In this document: positions 1 to 9,347 of the stretch, one piece after another
How the letters are laid out: each line of letters starts with the position of its first letter
Position numbering within the stretch: the stretch's first letter is position 1
Origin: JAKQIM01 sp964633225
GTDB taxonomy: Bacteria; Chloroflexota; Anaerolineae; Anaerolineales; UBA4823
Direction of reading: 5' to 3'
Assembly (NCBI GenBank): GCA_964633225.1
Contig: CAZWFQ010000080.1
Coordinates: 1-13,796 of the forward strand
Length of the DNA: 13,796 nt
The notes under the pieces: model-generated
Databases searched by the model: none
Seen by the model: only the letters and a program-made list of their open reading frames with translations
What the model was told of the DNA's origin: nothing
Translations under genes and position numbers: made by a program

Positions 1-665
1 TCGTTGGCCAGGCTTTCTGCAAAGGAGCCGCCAATGGCTTCTGCCAGGGCGGCATCTCGCGCCGCCAACACATCCAGCGCTGCCAGCCCCGCCCCCACTT
101 GCTGCCCCAAGAGCTGGGTGGCATAGGGCACCTCTTCATATTGCTCGTCCAAGATCAGTTCAACGATCTCGGACGCCCGGCGTTGAGAAAATTCAATCTG
201 CAGGCGGGTATCGCCAGCCGGGCTGAAGGTCAGTGCCAGGCGGGCTTGCTCGATGCCGCGCTTGAGCGGGTAGAGTGTTTCGCCGGGCAGGGCCAGCCGC
301 GATCCCAGGATGATGTTCTGGCCCATGGTCGCCACGCAGATCAGGGCCAGGGCCAGGGTCACCAGGTTGAAGGTTCGCCCGGGGCGCAAGAAGGGCAGTT
401 GGCGGCGCCAGAATGGCACCTGGCGCGGTTTTTCTCCGGCGCGGATCTGTTCCAGCAGGCGGGCCTGCGAGGCCGCTATGAAGCCGGGGCGCGGCTGGAG
501 GGCGGCCTGGCTGGCGCGCAAGCGTAGGCTCAGCTCAAGCTGCGGGCGCAGCCATCCGGCGGCCTGGGGATAACGGGCCAGGGCCGATTCGAGATCGTCC
601 TCGCCGCGCGCAATGCGGTCGAGGCAGTCTTGCAAGAGCAGTTCGAGGGATGGTTTCGGGTTCAT
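1..665 (-). CDS. DUF5667-type membrane protein, putative anti-sigma partner (3' end beyond window)
   Basis: An open frame starts with ATG at 665 and stays open for 221 codons to the left edge, so the C-terminus is missing. Residues 1-55 look like a helical segment (LLQDCLDRIARGEDDLE, then a YPQAAGWLRPQL block), as in the N-terminus of Chloroflexota DUF5667 proteins. A basic stretch precedes one hydrophobic membrane segment at about 99-119. After it comes the DUF5667 hallmark LPGETLYPLKRGIEQARLAL at about 126-145, followed by a helical region. The ATG overlaps the TGA of the ECF sigma gene (ATGA), implying translational coupling. By genetic context this is probably the membrane-bound regulator of that sigma factor, with the N-terminus cytoplasmic. 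No zinc-type anti-sigma HxxxCxxC motif is visible, so the anti-sigma role is inferred. Family assignment is fairly firm; the function is tentative. Confidence 0.8.
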   Translation of the reverse strand, partial: MNPKPSLELLLQDCLDRIARGEDDLESALARYPQAAGWLRPQLELSLRLRASQAALQPRPGFIAASQARLLEQIRAGEKPRQVPFWRRQLPFLRPGRTFNLVTLALALICVATMGQNIILGSRLALPGETLYPLKRGIEQARLALTFSPAGDTRLQIEFSQRRASEIVELILDEQYEEVPYATQLLGQQVGAGLAALDVLAARDAALAEAIGGSFAESLAN

Positions 666-1216
666 CGTTTTTCTTTGTCCAACAGTTTGCGCAGCGTTCC
701 CAAGGCACGGTGTTGTAAGACGCGCACCGCTCCCGGCGAGCGCTGCATGACCTGGGCGGTCTCTTCGGGGGTCAGGTCGCTGACAAAGCGCAGGGTCAAG
801 ACGGTGCGGTAATCGGGGCGCAGCCGCCCCAGCAGTCGCAGCAGTTCCTGGCGTTCAAAGCCTGCGCTGATCAGCTCAGCCGGGCCGGGTTTCTCATCGG
901 GCAGGTTAGCGTCCAGCTCGGCTTGCAGCCCTCCCGAGGCGCGGCTGCGGCGGTACTGGTCTACTACGGCATTGTGGGCAATGCGGAACAGAAAGGCCAG
1001 CAGCGGATTGCCGCGTTCGTGATATTTTGGTAAAGCCTGCCAGGCGCGCAAGAAAACCTCATTGGTCAGGTCTTCGGCATCCAGTTGATTGCCCAGGTGA
1101 GCAAAAAGATAGCGAAAGACAGCCGGAGCGTGACGCTGGTAAAGCTCGCCGAAGGCGTCGGTATTGCCTGTTTGAGCTTTTTTTAGCAGCTCGCTGTCAT
1201 CTGGATAGCCTGGCAT
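662..1216 (-). CDS. ECF-type RNA polymerase sigma factor (sigma-70 family)
   Basis: This 184-aa protein has the two-domain layout of extracytoplasmic-function sigma factors. Region 2 spans about 16-90 and includes DAEDLTNEVFLRAW (46-59), which belongs to the core-binding and -10 recognition part, and ends in HNAVVDQYRR. A variable linker spans about 91-120. Region 4 spans about 122-176, with the helix-turn-helix LTPEETAQVMQRSPGAVRV at 148-166 for -35 recognition. There is no region 1.1 or 3. The ATG at 1216 follows a plausible ribosome site (AGGGTG, about 5 nt upstream). The stop overlaps the start of the DUF5667 membrane gene by 4 nt, the usual sigma/anti-sigma arrangement. lepB ends 50 nt upstream. 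It would redirect RNA polymerase to an envelope or stress regulon, but the signal and targets cannot be read from the sequence. Confidence 0.93.
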   Translation of the reverse strand: MPGYPDDSELLKKAQTGNTDAFGELYQRHAPAVFRYLFAHLGNQLDAEDLTNEVFLRAWQALPKYHERGNPLLAFLFRIAHNAVVDQYRRSRASGGLQAELDANLPDEKPGPAELISAGFERQELLRLLGRLRPDYRTVLTLRFVSDLTPEETAQVMQRSPGAVRVLQHRALGTLRKLLDKEKR

Positions 1217-1229
1217 GCATTCACCCTAT

Positions 1230-1257
1230 TGAACGTCTCAGGCAAGAAATTGTTACA
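1230..1257 (-). promoter_or_regulatory. Possible ECF-type promoter upstream of the sigma gene
   Basis: On the minus strand TGTAAC (1257-1252) and CGTTCA (1235-1230) are separated by 16 nt. The AAC-containing -35 and CGT-containing -10 resemble promoters of ECF sigma factors such as B. subtilis SigX or SigW, which would fit autoregulation. Against it, transcription would start around 1223, leaving almost no leader and cutting into the ribosome binding site of the gene at 1216. This is a weak candidate. Confidence 0.22.
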
Positions 1258-1266
1258 GTTAAGCGA

Positions 1267-1869
1267 TCATGGAGAGGCTGCTGCGGCCCGGTTGACGGAT
1301 AGAACTTGCCAGTTTTCGGGCGGCCAGTAAACCATCTCGGCCCGTCCAATGACCTGCTCCATGCTTACAAAGCCCCAATTGCGCGAATCGGAAGAATTGT
1401 TGCGGTTATCGCCCATCACAAACAGGGCGCCCTCGGGCACGTTCCAATCTCCGCCGCGCTGGGTCACCACGCTTAAATACGGCTCGTCCACCACCGCGCC
1501 ATTGATCGTCACCTGGCCGTTGGCAATGTGGATCATATCGCCGGGCAGGCCAATGATGCGTTTGATGTAAGGCACCTCATCGGGGTCGATCGGATTTTTG
1601 ATGACGATGATTTCGCCGCGCCGCGGCGAGCGGCCTAACCATCCCTCATAGGCCAGTTTGTTGACCAACACAAAATCACCTTCGTACAGGTTCGGCTGCA
1701 TGCTGATCGATTCGACCCGGATGCGCTCCGAAAGGGCGTTGATGACCACAAAGAGGACGACAGCCAGGAGGATGGTTTCGAGCGTATCAGCCAGAACGCG
1801 CAGCCAGCTTTCGGAGTCTTCGCTGCGGGGAGATAAATCAGGAACTGCTTCGCTGTGTAAAAAGTCCAT
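1267..1869 (-). CDS. lepB: Signal peptidase I
   Basis: This 200-aa membrane-anchored serine protease (family S26) removes signal peptides from exported proteins on the outer face of the cytoplasmic membrane. After a cytoplasmic N-terminus of about 26 residues there is one membrane helix at about 27-48. The catalytic serine is in SISMQP (Ser56) and the general-base lysine in YIKRIIGLPGD (Lys103), so the Ser/Lys dyad is intact. The conserved box GDNRNNSSDSR at 153-163 is also present. The length and single anchor resemble the compact Gram-positive-type enzymes rather than E. coli LepB, which is larger with two anchors. The ATG at 1869 lies 8 nt after the mogA stop and is preceded by GAAGG only 2 nt away. 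It is probably part of the long minus-strand gene train. A likely substrate in this window is the LysM/M23 hydrolase. Confidence 0.96.
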   Translation of the reverse strand: MDFLHSEAVPDLSPRSEDSESWLRVLADTLETILLAVVLFVVINALSERIRVESISMQPNLYEGDFVLVNKLAYEGWLGRSPRRGEIIVIKNPIDPDEVPYIKRIIGLPGDMIHIANGQVTINGAVVDEPYLSVVTQRGGDWNVPEGALFVMGDNRNNSSDSRNWGFVSMEQVIGRAEMVYWPPENWQVLSVNRAAAASP

Positions 1870-1877
1870 GACCTTCG

Positions 1878-2381
1878 TTAATCGGCCTGGTGGCCGGCTT
1901 CGGCAGCGGGGTCGGCGCGCAAGAGTTGGACGGCGTGCGCCAGAACGGGGATGACCACGTGCAGGTTCTCCACCGCCGCGGTGGGGCTGCCGGGCAGGTT
2001 GATGATGAGCGCATGGTCGCGTATGCCAGCCACGGCTCGCGAGAGCATGGCGTGCGGGGTAACCGCCAGGCTGGCGGCGCGCATGGCTTCAGCCAGGCCT
2101 TCGGCCTGGCGTTGGATCACGGCCAGGGTGGCCTCGGGGGTCACATCGCGCGGGCTGAAGCCTGTGCCGCCTGCGGTGAGGATGATGTCCATCTCCCTGG
2201 AATCGACCCAGGCGATGAGCACCTTGCGCAGCAAGGGCAGCTCATCGGGCAAGATCTCCTGGCGCACGATCTGCCAACCTTGTTCAGCCACAACTTGCTG
2301 GATGGCAGGGCCGGTCAAGTCGGGTCTTTCGCCGCTGGCGGCGCGATCTGAGACGGTGATGATCCCCAGGCGTAGTTTCAT
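1878..2381 (-). CDS. mogA: Molybdopterin adenylyltransferase (MogA/MoaB family)
   Basis: This 167-aa protein should activate molybdopterin by adenylylation before molybdenum insertion, the last stage of molybdenum-cofactor synthesis in the cytosol. The N-terminus LRLGIITVSDRAASGE is MogA-like. The signature TAGGTGFSPRDVTPEA lies at 69-84, LSRAVAGI at 113-120 and the loop NLPGSPTA at 128-135. MogA is preferred over MoaB because the SDRAASG and PRDVTPEA segments match MogA better. The frame extends upstream to 2420, but the ATG at 2381 is chosen. It has a GGGAAGA ribosome site, overlaps the acetyltransferase stop as ATGA, and places the family's normal N-terminus first. No other molybdenum-cofactor gene or molybdoenzyme is present here, so the gene is isolated from its pathway. 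Confidence 0.92.
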   Translation of the reverse strand: MKLRLGIITVSDRAASGERPDLTGPAIQQVVAEQGWQIVRQEILPDELPLLRKVLIAWVDSREMDIILTAGGTGFSPRDVTPEATLAVIQRQAEGLAEAMRAASLAVTPHAMLSRAVAGIRDHALIINLPGSPTAAVENLHVVIPVLAHAVQLLRADPAAEAGHQAD

Positions 2382-2812
2382 AGGTTCTTCCCGTAGGTGT
2401 AAAGGTCCATGCATTCCCAACCATGATCTTCGTAGAAACGTTGGGCGTTGAGGTTATCTTTGGTGACCAGCAAGTAACAGCGGATGCAGCCTTTCTGGCG
2501 CAGGCGGTCTTCCAGCTCTTGCATCAGCGCGGCTCCCAGCCCCTGGTGGCGGTAGGCTTCTGTCACCGCCAGGTGGTAGACCATGCCGCGCCGGCCGTCA
2601 AAGCCGCCCATCACAGAGCCCACGATCTGCCCGCCATCTTGGGCCACCAAAAAGAGATCCGGGTCGCGCTGCAGCTTCTTGGCGATCTCTTCCGGCTGGT
2701 CTGAGCGGCGCACGTGGATCCCAGGGCCGGCATGCTCCCACAGGTCGATCACGGCGGCGTAATCCTCCGCATAGCAAAATGGGCGGATTTCGTAGGCCAG
2801 TTTATTCGTCAT
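2378..2812 (-). CDS. GNAT-family N-acetyltransferase
   Basis: This protein of about 144 aa transfers an acetyl group from acetyl-CoA to an unidentified amine. The GNAT core is clear: beta strand 4 and motif A in VYHLAVTEAYRHQGLGAALM, with the pyrophosphate-binding R-x-x-G-x-G (RHQGLG, about 88-93). Motif B-like NLNAQRFYEDHGWE follows at about 120-133. The short single-domain architecture resembles YpeA-type acetyltransferases, but the substrate cannot be deduced. Two adjacent starts are possible, GTG at 2815 and ATG at 2812; the ATG is preferred by convention. Either start overlaps the end of the PHP-AlbA_2 gene by about a dozen bases, and the stop overlaps mogA as ATGA. Translation of the three genes is therefore probably coupled. 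Confidence 0.92.
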   Translation of the reverse strand: MTNKLAYEIRPFCYAEDYAAVIDLWEHAGPGIHVRRSDQPEEIAKKLQRDPDLFLVAQDGGQIVGSVMGGFDGRRGMVYHLAVTEAYRHQGLGAALMQELEDRLRQKGCIRCYLLVTKDNLNAQRFYEDHGWECMDLYTYGKNL

Positions 2813-4655
2813 CACTGCCCACTACCATTTTCCACCGGCCATGGATGCCGTCATCCGTGACGCCGAAGTAGAAGCGGTAGCCTTGGGGGGTGCGCTGGGC
2901 AAGGTCGTAACGTACCAGTTTGCCCTGCTTGTGCAGGCCAAGCAGCCCCAGATCGCCATTCCATTGGATCTTGACCTGGGCTGGGTCGGCTGGCAATTGG
3001 TTGTGCTCGGTGATGGCATAATGCCACAAGCGCCGGGCCGATTTGAGGGTCACGTTTTGCACCTGGTTGCCGTTGCGCAGGTCGCGCATCGTGTAATAGC
3101 GTGTGCCATCCCGGTCAGAGACGCTGACCACTTCCACACCTGTGCGAGGAGGCTGTTCGATGCCAGACAAAACCTCGCTGCGCGTCTCGCTTGGCGGGCG
3201 CAGATCTTCTGCTGCACCGGGCAAATCCACAGCCGGAGCGTCTATGGCTCTCTGGTGGGTGCGGCGTACTGCCGGGTGCTCCTCAGCGGGGATTTCTGGG
3301 GCAGCCTGGCGTTTGCCGCGCAGCACCAGCCCCACAATCTCGTCGCGCACTGCCAGGCCGGTCTCGGCCTCGTCGCGCACGTAAATCTTGTTATCATCCA
3401 CCGCGTAGGGTGGGTCGTCGCCGCGCGGAATCAGCACGCGCAGGATCTTTTTGCCGCCCGTCTCGTGGGTGTCAATTGAGATCGAAAGCGGCGGGGTGAT
3501 GCGGGTGCTGATCTCTTTTTCAAGCTGGGCAGCAGCCTGTTCGGGGGCAGGCACCCCCGCCACCGGCTTCTTGGGCTCGCTGGTCAGGCCGATGTAGAGC
3601 GTGCCGCCATTGGTATTGGCAAAAGCGCACACATCCGCAATGACATTGTAAAGCTTGCCGCCGCGCAAGGTCATGCTCTCGTGAAAGTCTTGGATGATGT
3701 TGGGGCCTTCTTCAACCGCAACGTGGATGAAGTCAAAGACAGGCTCTTCTTTGTGGCGGCGCGGGCGCGTGCGGGCAAAGTCATTGGACTGGAACAGCTC
3801 GCGAAGGGCCTCGAAGCTCACTTCGGGCAAAGATACTTCGGTCACGCGGTCGCCAACGCCAGGGTTCTTCTTGCGCAGGGCGTCAGCGATCAGGCGGTGC
3901 GAGTCAGAAGCCTGGATGCAGTGCATGCGGCGGGGGTATTCTGGCTTGGTGCCGTTGAAAAAGGCAGCCGTGGTGCGGGCGCCGCGCTGTTCCAGGTCAG
4001 TCACTTCAAGGGCGTGCAGGTGGGGGTCTTGCGTATAGGCAATCTTAGTTTGCCCGCCAATTGGGAACCCACGCATGGCGATGCCGTTGCTGGAATTGGC
4101 GTGTGCGGCAATCACCAGCCCGCCGGCCTCATCAATCAGGCGGTAGGCGGTCAGCACGTCGCTGGTGGCGCCCACCGTTGCCGAGCCAAGGTCAAGCTGA
4201 TCAGTGGGGATGTTGAGATCGATCAGCAGGTGCTCCAGCTCACGCAGGGGGGTCTCGAGTGGGAAAATGCCCAGGATGTGAAAACCAAAGGTGGCGGTGA
4301 ACTCAAAGCCTGGCAAGATGAGGATCTTCTCGGTCAGGCGGCGGTACTCGCGCAAGCGCGATTGCTCTTCTGGCAAGATGCGGTTCAGGCGTTCCAGCAT
4401 TTCAAGCTGTTCAATCTCCTGCCGCATCTGGCGGTACCCGGCGACAGTGTTGTGGTCGGTGAAGGCGATGATATCCAGGCCGCGCGCTTCCGCACGCTGT
4501 AAGATATCCAGGTAACGGATCTCAGGTTGTTGGAAATCACTGGAAGCCGGGGTGTGGAGGTGTAGATCTATTGAGCGCCACTGTAGGGCGGCGCGAGGGG
4601 AATTTTTCTTTTTATTCACAATTCTTGTTTCTTTCATATCAGGCGTTGTCTCCAT
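2802..4655 (-). CDS. PHP-domain phosphoesterase fused to an AlbA_2/Schlafen-type domain
   Basis: This 617-aa protein has three parts. Residues about 28-275 form a PHP metal-dependent phosphoesterase domain. Its metal-ligand motifs look intact: DLHLHT (His32, His34), FTDH (Asp67, His68), GFEF (Glu118), AAHAN (His185) and SDSH (Asp251, His253). Residues about 315-435 resemble the AlbA_2 (Schlafen-like, formerly AAA_4) domain, shown by HES near 326 and FANTNGGTLYIGL at 345-357. After a Pro/Ala/Glu-rich linker (about 447-505) comes an unrecognised C-terminal region (508-617) with TMRDLRNG, NVTLKSARRLWHYAI and YRFYFG. PHP domains hydrolyse phosphodiesters or phosphomonoesters, and Schlafen-type domains are often nucleic-acid associated, so a nucleic-acid processing enzyme is plausible but inferred. 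Starts at TTG 4664, ATG 4655 and ATG 4637 are all possible. ATG 4655 is chosen (15 nt after the receiver gene, weak AG-rich site). Confidence 0.88.
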   Translation of the reverse strand: METTPDMKETRIVNKKKNSPRAALQWRSIDLHLHTPASSDFQQPEIRYLDILQRAEARGLDIIAFTDHNTVAGYRQMRQEIEQLEMLERLNRILPEEQSRLREYRRLTEKILILPGFEFTATFGFHILGIFPLETPLRELEHLLIDLNIPTDQLDLGSATVGATSDVLTAYRLIDEAGGLVIAAHANSSNGIAMRGFPIGGQTKIAYTQDPHLHALEVTDLEQRGARTTAAFFNGTKPEYPRRMHCIQASDSHRLIADALRKKNPGVGDRVTEVSLPEVSFEALRELFQSNDFARTRPRRHKEEPVFDFIHVAVEEGPNIIQDFHESMTLRGGKLYNVIADVCAFANTNGGTLYIGLTSEPKKPVAGVPAPEQAAAQLEKEISTRITPPLSISIDTHETGGKKILRVLIPRGDDPPYAVDDNKIYVRDEAETGLAVRDEIVGLVLRGKRQAAPEIPAEEHPAVRRTHQRAIDAPAVDLPGAAEDLRPPSETRSEVLSGIEQPPRTGVEVVSVSDRDGTRYYTMRDLRNGNQVQNVTLKSARRLWHYAITEHNQLPADPAQVKIQWNGDLGLLGLHKQGKLVRYDLAQRTPQGYRFYFGVTDDGIHGRWKMVVGSDDE

Positions 4656-4670
4656 TTCTTTCAATGGGTA

Positions 4671-5025
4671 TTAATCGCCAATCGCCTGGTGGATCTTTTT
4701 GATCAGATCATCGGGCATGTAGGGTTTCAAAATGAAGTCTTGAGCGCCGGCTGCCAGGCACTGTTCGCTGTAATCAATGCCCGAAGACATGACCACGCGC
4801 ACGCTCTCTAACTCGGGATCCTGGCGTATCTGTCGCAAGACATCCAGGCCGTTCATGTGGCGCAGGTTTACATCCAGCAGCACAGCGGCAGGTTTCTCAT
4901 CTTTTAGGGCCTGGTGAACTACCTCGATACTCTCATCACCGGCAATCACCACTTCAAAACCTTCCATACCCAATAAGGTTTTGAGCAAGCTGAGCATGGT
5001 GCGGTCATCTTCAATCAACATTACT

Positions 5026-5033
<8 letters not shown>
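4671..5033 (-). CDS. Stand-alone response regulator receiver protein
   Basis: This 120-aa protein consists of a single CheY-like receiver domain with no output domain. Visible active-site residues are the acidic pair in LIEDD (Asp9, Asp10), the phosphoacceptor Asp54 in VLLDVN, a conserved Ser near 83-84 in VVMSSG and Lys103 in LKPY. The open frame reaches 5153 but would read inside lon. The ATG at 5033 is chosen because it begins exactly at a normal receiver N-terminus. It overlaps the lon stop as ATGAATAA, an 8-nt overlap that suggests coupled translation. No histidine kinase lies in the window, so the phosphodonor is unknown. It probably acts by protein-protein contact, conceivably with a neighbour such as Lon or the PHP-AlbA_2 protein, but the only evidence for that is adjacency. 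Confidence 0.93.
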
Positions 5034-7743
<2,710 letters not shown>

Positions 7744-7758
7744 AAAGCGTGTGGTATT

Positions 7759-8184
7759 TTAACTCCCGTCTTTCGTTTGTAAGGTGGGCGCCTTGGGTAA
7801 AATTAGCTTCAAAAAGCCATCGCCGTAAAGGGCTTGTACTTCGTCGGCCAGGACAGGGTAGGGCAGCTCGATCTCGGTGCTGAATTCGCCGAAAGGGATT
7901 TCCATTTGGTGGTAAGAGCGCCGCTCTGATGTATCCTGGCGCACACCGCGTACACTCAGGCTGCGTTCCAGTAAAGAGATGGAGAAATCACTTTTGCGCA
8001 TGCCAGCAATTTCGACGCGCACGATAATGGTATCTTCGGTCTCGAAAACATCGGTTGGCGGACGCCATACGTAAGGGCGGTCGCCGATTCGCCAGCGCGG
8101 CATCTCTGAAAGCACATTTTGGGGATCTTCAGAAATGAACCAGCCAGGATGCTGCGTGTCGGATTTCAAGTACAGGTCAACCAT
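7759..8184 (-). CDS. hsp20: Small heat-shock protein, Hsp20/alpha-crystallin family
   Basis: This 141-aa ATP-independent holdase chaperone binds unfolding proteins in the cytosol. The alpha-crystallin domain covers about 41-131, starting at RPPTDVFETEDTIIVRVEIAG and ending with the family's closing motif GDGFLKLILPK (121-131). The N-terminal arm of about 40 residues is short, and the C-terminal tail (APTLQTKDGS) lacks the usual I-x-I/V anchor, which may affect oligomer assembly. The ATG at 8184 has an excellent ribosome site (AAGGAG, 7-nt spacer). lon follows after 15 nt, and chaperone plus protease form a sensible quality-control pair. No CIRCE element is visible upstream. A GC-rich imperfect hairpin lies directly before the ribosome site. 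Confidence 0.95.
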   Translation of the reverse strand: MVDLYLKSDTQHPGWFISEDPQNVLSEMPRWRIGDRPYVWRPPTDVFETEDTIIVRVEIAGMRKSDFSISLLERSLSVRGVRQDTSERRSYHQMEIPFGEFSTEIELPYPVLADEVQALYGDGFLKLILPKAPTLQTKDGS

Positions 8185-8197
8185 GGTCGTACTCCTT

Positions 8198-8224
8198 GGG
8201 CTGCCCGGGTGAACGGGGCTGCCC
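8198..8224 (-). repeat. GC-rich imperfect inverted repeat upstream of hsp20
   Basis: The 9-mer GGGCAGCCC (minus strand) occurs twice, at 8224-8216 and 8206-8198. Because the 9-mer is self-complementary except at its centre, the two copies can pair as two GGGC/GCCC blocks around a central A-A mismatch, with a 9-nt loop. The structure directly abuts the AAGGAG ribosome site of hsp20. No T-run follows, so it is not a classical terminator. A role in mRNA stability or temperature-dependent translation is possible but unproven. Confidence 0.4.
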
Positions 8225-8232
8225 GGTGTAAC

Positions 8233-8760
8233 CTAACCATTTAATGCCGTTCGGGCCGCCTGTAAGACGGCCTCGTACTGCGGCTCGTCACCCAGGGTCG
8301 GCATATATGCGGCGTAAGCTATTAGCCCGCCGCGGTCTACCACAAAGATGGCCCGGCGTAAGATGCGGGTCTCTTTGAGCAGTACGCCGTATTTCTTACT
8401 GAAGTCAGCTTTTTGATGATCGGAAAGGGTAATCACCTTATCAATGCCGGCCGCGCCACACCAACTTTTGAGTGTAAAGGGCAGGTCCATGCTGAGCATC
8501 AAGATGGCGACATCTTCACCTAAAGCAGCCGCCTCTTGATTGAAGCGCCGGGTTTCGCGATCGCAGACCGAGGTGTTCAGAGATGGTAGGGAACCAATCA
8601 GGCGCACTTTGCCCGCCGTATGTTTCAATCCTTTGAAGAGCGACCAATCCGAAGCGTGGACGGTGAATTCTGGGGCCTTTTGTCCCACTTGAAGATCCGG
8701 CCCGACCACAGTGACATCTTTTCCAGTAAATTTTAAGATACCAGTACGTTCAATTTTCAT
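8233..8760 (-). CDS. tpx: Thiol peroxidase (Tpx-type atypical 2-Cys peroxiredoxin)
   Basis: This 175-aa protein reduces hydrogen peroxide and alkyl hydroperoxides using thioredoxin-type reductants. The peroxidatic cysteine is Cys66 in SLNTSVCDRETRRFN, the Tpx signature with conserved Thr63 and Arg/Glu. The resolving cysteine is Cys101 in WCGAAGI, placed as in E. coli Tpx (Cys61/Cys95). The pocket arginine is probably Arg136 in LRRAIFVVD. Length is normal for the family and no signal peptide is seen, so it should be cytosolic. The ATG at 8760 follows GGGAGAG at good spacing. It sits 41 nt downstream of the tRNA-Arg and 48 nt upstream of hsp20, all on one strand and without a visible terminator. 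Shared transcription with the tRNA or with the stress genes is therefore possible. Confidence 0.96.
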   Translation of the reverse strand: MKIERTGILKFTGKDVTVVGPDLQVGQKAPEFTVHASDWSLFKGLKHTAGKVRLIGSLPSLNTSVCDRETRRFNQEAAALGEDVAILMLSMDLPFTLKSWCGAAGIDKVITLSDHQKADFSKKYGVLLKETRILRRAIFVVDRGGLIAYAAYMPTLGDEPQYEAVLQAARTALNG

Positions 8761-8801
8761 CTTTCTCTCCCAATTAGCTACCTTTATTCCAGCTTACCAG
8801 G

Positions 8802-8874
8802 CGCCCCTGGCGGGATTCGAACCCACAACCAACAGCTTAGAAGGCTGCTGCTCTGTCCGTTGAGCTACAGGGGC
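8802..8874 (-). tRNA. tRNA-Arg (anticodon UCU)
   Basis: On the minus strand a full cloverleaf folds. The acceptor arms GCCCCTG and CAGGGGC pair perfectly. The D-arm is GCTC/GAGC. The anticodon stem is GCAGC/GCTGT around the loop CTTCTAA, giving anticodon TCT (8841-8839) for AGA codons. The T-arm GTGGG/CCCGC encloses TTCGAAT, and the discriminator base is G at 8802. The 3' CCA is not encoded and would be added post-transcriptionally. It lies in the short gap between the unknown 148-aa gene and tpx. No integrase or flanking direct repeat suggests that it serves as an attachment site here. Confidence 0.97.
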
Positions 8875-8900
8875 ATACACCATGTCCCTTTTCTCGGGCG

Positions 8901-9347
8901 CTAATTTGACAGGTGCGGTCGCAAACCTCGATAGATCCGCCCGCCCATCAGGGTCTTGAGGATCATGTCTGGTGAGCGGTTGAGTTGCGCACCCAACTCC
9001 ACCGGGCTCATGGCCACGTTGCCATTGGCCAAGAAAATGCGAAAGACAGCTTCAACCAACGAGGTGTGTTCGGTGATGAAACCCTCTTGCCGGGCGCAGT
9101 GGGTGATCAGCACATGCTGTAGTCCGTCCACACGCTGCACCTCGGCGGTCTCCATATCCACCCAGTCCACCATGTGATTCTCGGGCAGCTCGGCAAAGAT
9201 CTGTTGGTGCTCTGGACAGAGCAGCGTATGTAAGTAAACTCGCCAGTCGCGATCGCTCTGGCCCCACCATTCAAAATCGATGTGAAAGTGGGTCTGGATG
9301 GTGGGCTTGACAAGGCTGAACCGTTTGGTTTCAGGAGGTAGGGGCAT
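8901..9347 (-). CDS. Conserved-looking protein of unknown function with C-terminal HTH-like segment
   Basis: I do not recognise a named family for this 148-aa protein. The N-terminal two thirds look like a compact mixed alpha/beta domain rich in Trp, Asp and His (FHIDFEWWG, RDWRVYLH, VDWVDMETAEVQRVD). It holds a CPEH (Cys44, His47) and an adjacent His83-Cys84 (THCARQ), which could form a metal site, though that is speculation. Residues about 112-140 (MSPVELGAQLNRSPDMILKT, then GGRIYRGLRP) look like a helix-turn-helix with a short wing. The ATG at 9347 overlaps the stop of the larger upstream gene as TAATG and has a GGAGAAAG ribosome site. The two proteins are thus made from one message and probably act together. 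There is no signal peptide or membrane segment. A DNA- or RNA-linked role is possible. Confidence 0.8.
   Translation of the reverse strand: MPLPPETKRFSLVKPTIQTHFHIDFEWWGQSDRDWRVYLHTLLCPEHQQIFAELPENHMVDWVDMETAEVQRVDGLQHVLITHCARQEGFITEHTSLVEAVFRIFLANGNVAMSPVELGAQLNRSPDMILKTLMGGRIYRGLRPHLSN

Noticed and set aside
99..527. Plus-strand open frame opposite the DUF5667 gene at the left edge
   Set aside because: The minus-strand frame carries the DUF5667 motif, a membrane helix and a start overlapping the sigma stop. The plus-strand product is Gln/Gly-rich shadow sequence.
3681..4502. Plus-strand open frame of 273 codons opposite the PHP-AlbA_2 gene
   Set aside because: It lies entirely antisense to a gene with clear domain motifs, has no recognisable domain, and is the type of long shadow frame expected in GC-rich DNA.
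8802..8874. tRNA-Arg as an integration site for a mobile element
   Set aside because: No integrase, partial tRNA repeat or composition change is seen on either side, and the neighbours are ordinary chromosomal genes.
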